Shown piece after piece: positions 59,660-64,000 of a DNA stretch of 64,000 nt (its first letter is position 1; each line of letters starts with the position of its first letter). Location of the stretch: contig NC_133122.1 of the NCBI RefSeq assembly GCF_033568475.1, forward strand, positions 74,051,442 to 74,115,441. Reading direction: 5' to 3'. This DNA comes from Henckelia pumila (taxonomy: Eukaryota; Streptophyta; Magnoliopsida; Lamiales; Gesneriaceae). A program made the translations under genes and the position numbers. The notes beneath the pieces are model-generated. The model was not told where the DNA came from, searched no databases, and saw only the letters and a list, made by a program, of their open reading frames with translations.

Positions 59660-59853
59660 TTTTTGTCCACAATTTTTTAGCAATAAATTTATCCCACTTT
59701 AAAAAATCACACCACATATAATATTATTTATCACAAATATTATATATCATTTAAATCAACCACTAATCAATCGAGTTATTTAATCCTTCAATTATCCAAT
59801 CACACGTACCAAGAGGGCCTTTGGTTATTCAGTTATCGTTGGATTACTAAAGT
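59660..59853. other. Short intergenic stretch, nothing recognised
   Basis: AT-rich DNA between two MITE-like elements. Confidence 0.4.
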
Positions 59854-59856
59854 TAA

Positions 59857-60516
59857 GGCTGTGTTTGGTAGGTGGGATTATGTTGTGATAACAATTTAGT
59901 ACAACGCTTGATTGGTTTTTAAGGCTTCAAAAGATAACACGCGGCCCGTGAAAAAAAACACCGTTGAATCTTGAAAAGGCTTGAAACTAGTTCTTTTTGG
60001 GCCATGGTATTACCAATCTCAAATGCTAAAGTTCTTGAGATTGCAACTTTGTATGACCTAATTAACCTTTCCTCAATCAAAATTCATTTATCCATCCTTA
60101 ACCCATTTCATGGACACACGACTACAAGTTGAGATGCACTGGTTCTTTCTAGAATTTGTTTGTTTGATGTATGGTTGGAACTGAGATTCTTGGTGGAACA
60201 ATATTGAATCCACAAATCTGGGAAGATGTTGTGAGATGATTCCGTTTTCATGCTGATATTATGAACCCTTTGAGCCTTCGAGCTATAGGGTAGAGGAGAG
60301 TGGAGGAGGTGCTCGTTTCTCACAGATGTGATGGGTTGAAAATTCAAAAGGGTATTTAGGTAATTGGACAAATATTCACACTTTTATCCTAACTACAAAA
60401 ACATACCAAAGAAAATACAATTTTATCTCAACTACTACATATCCTTAAATATAAATTACTTTATCACTCAAATTTGGTATACATTAATAATCTCATCCCA
60501 CCTATCAAACGGGCCC
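59857..60516. mobile_element. Tourist-like (PIF/Harbinger-type) MITE
   Basis: Terminal inverted repeats GGCTGTGTTTGGTAGGTGGGAT and, at the far end, the inverse of GGGCCCGTTTGATAGGTGGGAT, are flanked by TAA at 59854-59856 and 60517-60519. The TIR style and 3-bp TAA duplication fit the Tourist/PIF-Harbinger group. The 660-bp body has no transposase. An 87-codon minus-strand frame (60371-60108) is not recognisable. Confidence 0.75.
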
Positions 60517-60601
60517 TAAGGTGTGTGTAGCTTGTGTGATCTACAAGAATGTTTTCTAATCCGCCCTTGTCCTATGTTTTGTTCATTTATTATTGTAACG
60601 T

Positions 60602-62082
60602 TGATAAGTGCATTTTATGCACTTAATTTATATATGATTTGACTTGGATTTTGTGATGTATCGAGTGAATATTATGCGTATTTGTTGTTGTTTTTGTGAG
60701 TTTCAAGGATTTGAAGAAAAGTAGTAAGAAGAAGCGGAAAGCCAAATTACGGGACAATAAACTTCAGAAAATTACTGGTTATGTTATAGACATCTAAATC
60801 CGATCTCCACCGTTCAAATTAAAGGTTAGGATGTTTTAAAGTTGCTATCAAAATTTTAGCTCGATCCGACGACTAGAACTTAAGTTATGATTTTTACAAA
60901 AATGCTGCGCAGATGGTGAAATGGAAGAACAAGTAGCGCCCCAGCTCTAGTTTTTCAGCGCTCCAGCGCTCGTAAAATCATGTCCAGAGCGCCTCAGCGC
61001 CGTCTTTTGAGCGCTCCAGCGCTAGACGTCCGTCATTGAAAAATAAAATACAAAACTGGAGCGCCCCAGCGCCAAATTATTGAGCGCTCCAGCGCTGCGC
61101 AGTCTCCAAAAATATGGAAAGTCTTTAATCGAGTTTTAAAAGGGATTTTATGACTTATTCTGGAGGATACGAGGGTTTAGAGAGTTTTCAGAGCATAAAA
61201 ACGGCGATTGAGAGTTTAGGATTGCACAAGAGCTCGAGAATTCGGTACGAAGACGGAAGACGGCGGCATCCGGCGACGGAGAAGCTTCATTCTAATTCGT
61301 TCTAGTTTCTCTTTAAACTCTATTTTTCTTAGTTTATGGATTGTTGGAAAAACATGTCTTATTTGATTTTGAATTGCGTTATGAACTAATTTCTTAGTCT
61401 AGAGGTAGACAGATCTTGACTGGAAACCATGATTGAGATATTTTGATTTATATATTTGAATTCTTCGCACATTTTATTTGTGTTTTCCTAATTTTAATGC
61501 TTTCAATTTACTGGCCATAGATTGAATGATATTTTATTTAGAATCTATCACTCGAGAGAGGAGATTTTGAATACGACATAGGAAAATACATCTTTGGTGT
61601 TTATATTGTTCGAGAGGCATATAACTCCATAGAAGTCATTAGAAGAATTCTTGTGCTATTTACCGGATTTAATAATTGAACTTTGATAGAGATATTGAGT
61701 TTGTTATTGAATACGAATTTCTTCTTGACACTCGAGAGAGGTAGTAGAAAATAATAGGGATTCTTGGCTAATAAACTAGAAGAATTGATAATTGAACAAT
61801 CATTAGAAATAAATTGTGGTGAACAGTCAAGTGAAGTCGAACCTCTAGCATTCTTCGTTTATTGAATTTTTCTCTCGTGAACTCATGGTTATTTAGTTTT
61901 GTTTCTTGAAAATTTTAGTTTTATAAAATCAGATCGATTTCGTAGCTCTACATAGGATTAGGATTTTATTAGTTACAAATATTTGATATAATATCATTTA
62001 TTCATTCTCCGTGGGATCGACTTGGACTTAATTCCTATATTATAACTTGACATCGTGCGCTTGCGAGCGAAAAACAACAACA
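60602..62082 (+). repeat. 5' LTR of an Athila-type Ty3 element
   Basis: It starts TGATAAGTGCATTTTATGCA and ends AAAACAACAACA, followed a few bases later by a tRNA-Asp PBS. The length of about 1481 bp and start sequence fit Athila. Its U3 has a cluster of GAGCGCTCCAGCGC-type palindromes. The 3' LTR lies beyond the window, so its target duplication could not be checked. Confidence 0.82.
60935..61102. repeat. GAGCGC(T/C)CCAGCGC repeat cluster in Athila LTR
   Basis: About eight near-copies of AGCGCYCCAGCGCT occur in 170 bp, several forming inverted repeats with each other. They are GC-rich islands in an AT-rich LTR. Confidence 0.8.
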
Positions 62083-62088
62083 AGTTTT

Positions 62089-62105
62089 TGGCGCCGTTGC
62101 CGGGG
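62089..62105 (+). promoter_or_regulatory. Athila primer binding site (tRNA-Asp)
   Basis: TGGCGCCGTTGCCGGGG matches the well-known Athila/Tat PBS complementary to the 3' end of plant tRNA-Asp. Confidence 0.9.
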
Positions 62106-62211
62106 AATTGAATTTTATTTGATTTATATTAAATTGTGCTAATTATTCTTAATTTTGATTTAGAGCATTTTATTTTATTTTGTTGGTTTTAATTTTAAAT
62201 CTTTCCTCTCT

Positions 62212-64000
62212 ATGCAGTTTATGCGAAAAAGCCAAAGTTACGACTCACTACTCTTTGATCCGGAAATTGAGAAAACTGCTAAAGCTTTGAGAAAAGCTAG
62301 AAGAGAAGAGTTGCAACAAATGGCTGAAGAAAGAGAAAGAGTTGTTAATAATGCCCCGGTGCCGATCAGAGATCACTTTATACCGGTGATCAATACTCAA
62401 TATTCTGGGATAGCTAGGCAGAATATCACAACAAATAATTTTGAGTTGAAGCCAGCTCTGATTAATATGGTGCAGCAAAATCAATTCAGGGGTGCAGCTA
62501 CTGAAGATCCAAATTTGCACTTGCGTACTTTTCTGGAGATTGCTGACACAGTAAAGATTTATGGTGTTACTGAGGACACCATCAAACTACGATTGTTCTC
62601 GTTCTCTCTTAGGGACAATGCTCGTAGTTGGTTGCAATCACTATCTCTTGGGAGTATCACTACATGGGAGGATATGGCTTCCAAATTTCTGGCTAAGTAT
62701 TTCCCACCTGCTAAGTCGGCTCAGTTGAAAATAGAGATCACTACATTCAAACAACAAGATTTTGAGCAATTGTATGAAGCCTGGGAGCGGTACAAGGAGT
62801 TGCTTACGAAGTGTTCAAACCATAATTTTCCAGATTGGGAACAGATCGAATTATTCTACAATGGTTTGAATGGGCCAACTCGTATTTCTGTGGATGCTCC
62901 AGCTGGAGATTCAATATTTTCTAAATTTCCTGAACAGGCTTATGAGATGCTTGAGAAAATGACTATTAACAGTTATCAGTGGCCGAGTGAGAGATCTGCG
63001 GTAAGGAAGTCTGCTGGAATTCATGAGGTTGATGCGTTCACTGCTTTGACTGCTCAGATGGCTACTATTTCTACACAGTTGGTTTCACTGACCAAAGTCA
63101 ATCAAGTTTCTATTAAGACAGCATCGCTGGCGACTGCCGTAAATTCTGTTGATGGATTTGAGAGTGTGGAGCAAGCTCAAAATGTGAACAACAGAAATTA
63201 CAACAACTATCGAGGTAATCCTGTACCCAATCAATATCATCCTAGTTTGCGTAATCATGAGAATTTTTCATATGCAAATAATAATAATGTGTTGAATCCT
63301 CCTCCGGGATACAATACAAATAAGGGTGAGGGTAAGCCTCCTTTGGAGGATGTTGTTAATGCTTTTGTGCAGGAATCGAGCAAGAGGATGGCGAGGATTG
63401 AGACTCGCCTTGACAGCTTAGAGATGCATATGGCCAATATGGGTGCTGTATTGCAATCCATGGAGACTAGCATTGGGCAGTTGGCGAATGCACTTAAAGA
63501 TAATAACAGAGGCCAATTCCCAAGTAATATTGAGGTGAATCCCAAGGAGCAGTGTAATGCTATCATGTTGAGAAGTGGGAAGCAGGTGGATAATGAAGAG
63601 GGCAAATATGAGAGCAAGACGTCTGAAAAAGTTACAGTTGACGAGAAGAAGGTCGAGGAGAAAGAGTCTGAACCTGAGCAGAAAACGATGTACAAACCTC
63701 CTCTTCCATACCCCCAAAGGTTCAAGAAGAAGGCAGTGGACGAGCAGTTCTCAAAATTCTTGGAGATTTTTTTTGAAGATACATATCAACATTCCTTTTG
63801 CTGATGCTTTGGCACAAATGCCGAATTATGCGAAGTTTATTAAAGAGGTGATATCCAAGAAAAGGAGGCTGCAAGAGAATGAGGTGGTGAGCTTAACTGA
63901 AGAATGTAGTGCTGTGCTCCAAAAGAATATGCCACAAAAGCTGAAGGATCCAGGGAGTTTTACTATTCCTTGCACTATTGGTTCTTCTTATTTTAATAAT
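62212..64000 (+). pseudogene. Athila-type gag-pol, 5' part, frameshifted and cut by window end
   Basis: The frame from the ATG at 62212 (MQFMRKSQSYDS; a second Met four codons on is an alternative start) is an Athila gag. It contains LKPALINMVQQNQFRG, HLRTFLEIADTVKI, LRLFSFSLRDNARSWLQSLS and TTWEDMASKFLAKYFPP, then a coiled-coil-like segment (MARIETRLDSLEMHMANMGA). The frame stops at 63804 after a T-run (GATTTTTTTTGAAG, about 63766-63779). Read in another frame the protein goes on as KIHINIPFADALAQMPNYAK to DPGSFTIPCTIGSSYF at the window end, the usual start of the Athila protease region. A one-base indel in the T-run is therefore the lesion. No CCHC knuckle is seen in the portion present. 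Confidence 0.88.

Overview
The window is intergenic DNA from a flowering plant, most likely a eudicot. Plant-type LTR retrotransposons, a CACTA transposon, Helitrons and MITE-like elements account for most of the sequence. Primer binding sites match plant initiator-Met and Asp tRNAs, the background is AT-rich, and captured plant gene pieces keep GT-AG introns. No bacterial-style operon, rRNA, tRNA gene or CRISPR array is present. Only one plausible host-type gene was found, a small two-exon Myb/SANT-like gene at 31021-31511 (minus strand).

Left part (1-28910) is a nest of insertions. A minus-strand L1-type LINE remnant (28910-28522 and 22609-21703) was hit by a 5.9-kb CACTA element (22610-28518, TSD TAC) and by Copia element A (642-3037 plus 18277-21702, plus strand, degenerate). 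Copia A was in turn hit by a Ty3-type LTR (1-641, cut by the window edge), by a solo Ty3-type LTR (19132-21463, TSD ATAAT), and by Copia element B (3038-18276, TSD CATCA). Copia B was then hit inside its integrase by a full-length Tekay-type chromovirus (6006-13312, TSD CAAGT). Copia B is inside-out: its outer LTR ends read plus, while its interior and inner LTR ends read minus, giving two long fold-backs. The CACTA element carries pieces of at least two and probably three host genes: a BIM-type bHLH factor, a nucleobase-ascorbate transporter, and a BAG-domain protein.

Middle part (28911-37577) is AT-rich DNA holding two related small non-autonomous Helitrons, the Myb/SANT-like gene, and long stretches in which nothing was recognised.

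Right-middle part (37578-58769) is the most unusual: a 21.2-kb tandem array LTR-INT-LTR-INT-LTR-INT-LTR-INT-LTR-INT-LTR, with six LTRs and five internal regions of about 2.5 kb, all in minus orientation, and one TTTCG target duplication around the whole array. Each internal region has an initiator-Met PBS, a leader ORF for a 174-residue coiled-coil protein, a gag ORF with a zinc knuckle ending in a protease stub, and a PPT. Reverse transcriptase, RNase H and integrase are missing, so movement would need proteins from another element. The leader protein begins ARTKVTARKN, which differs from the histone H3 tail ARTKQTARKS at two of ten positions. The array sits inside a GGTTCGG-rich MITE-like element.

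Right end (59660-64000): a Tourist-like MITE (59857-60516, TSD TAA), then the 5' LTR, tRNA-Asp PBS and gag of an Athila-type Ty3 element that runs off the window.
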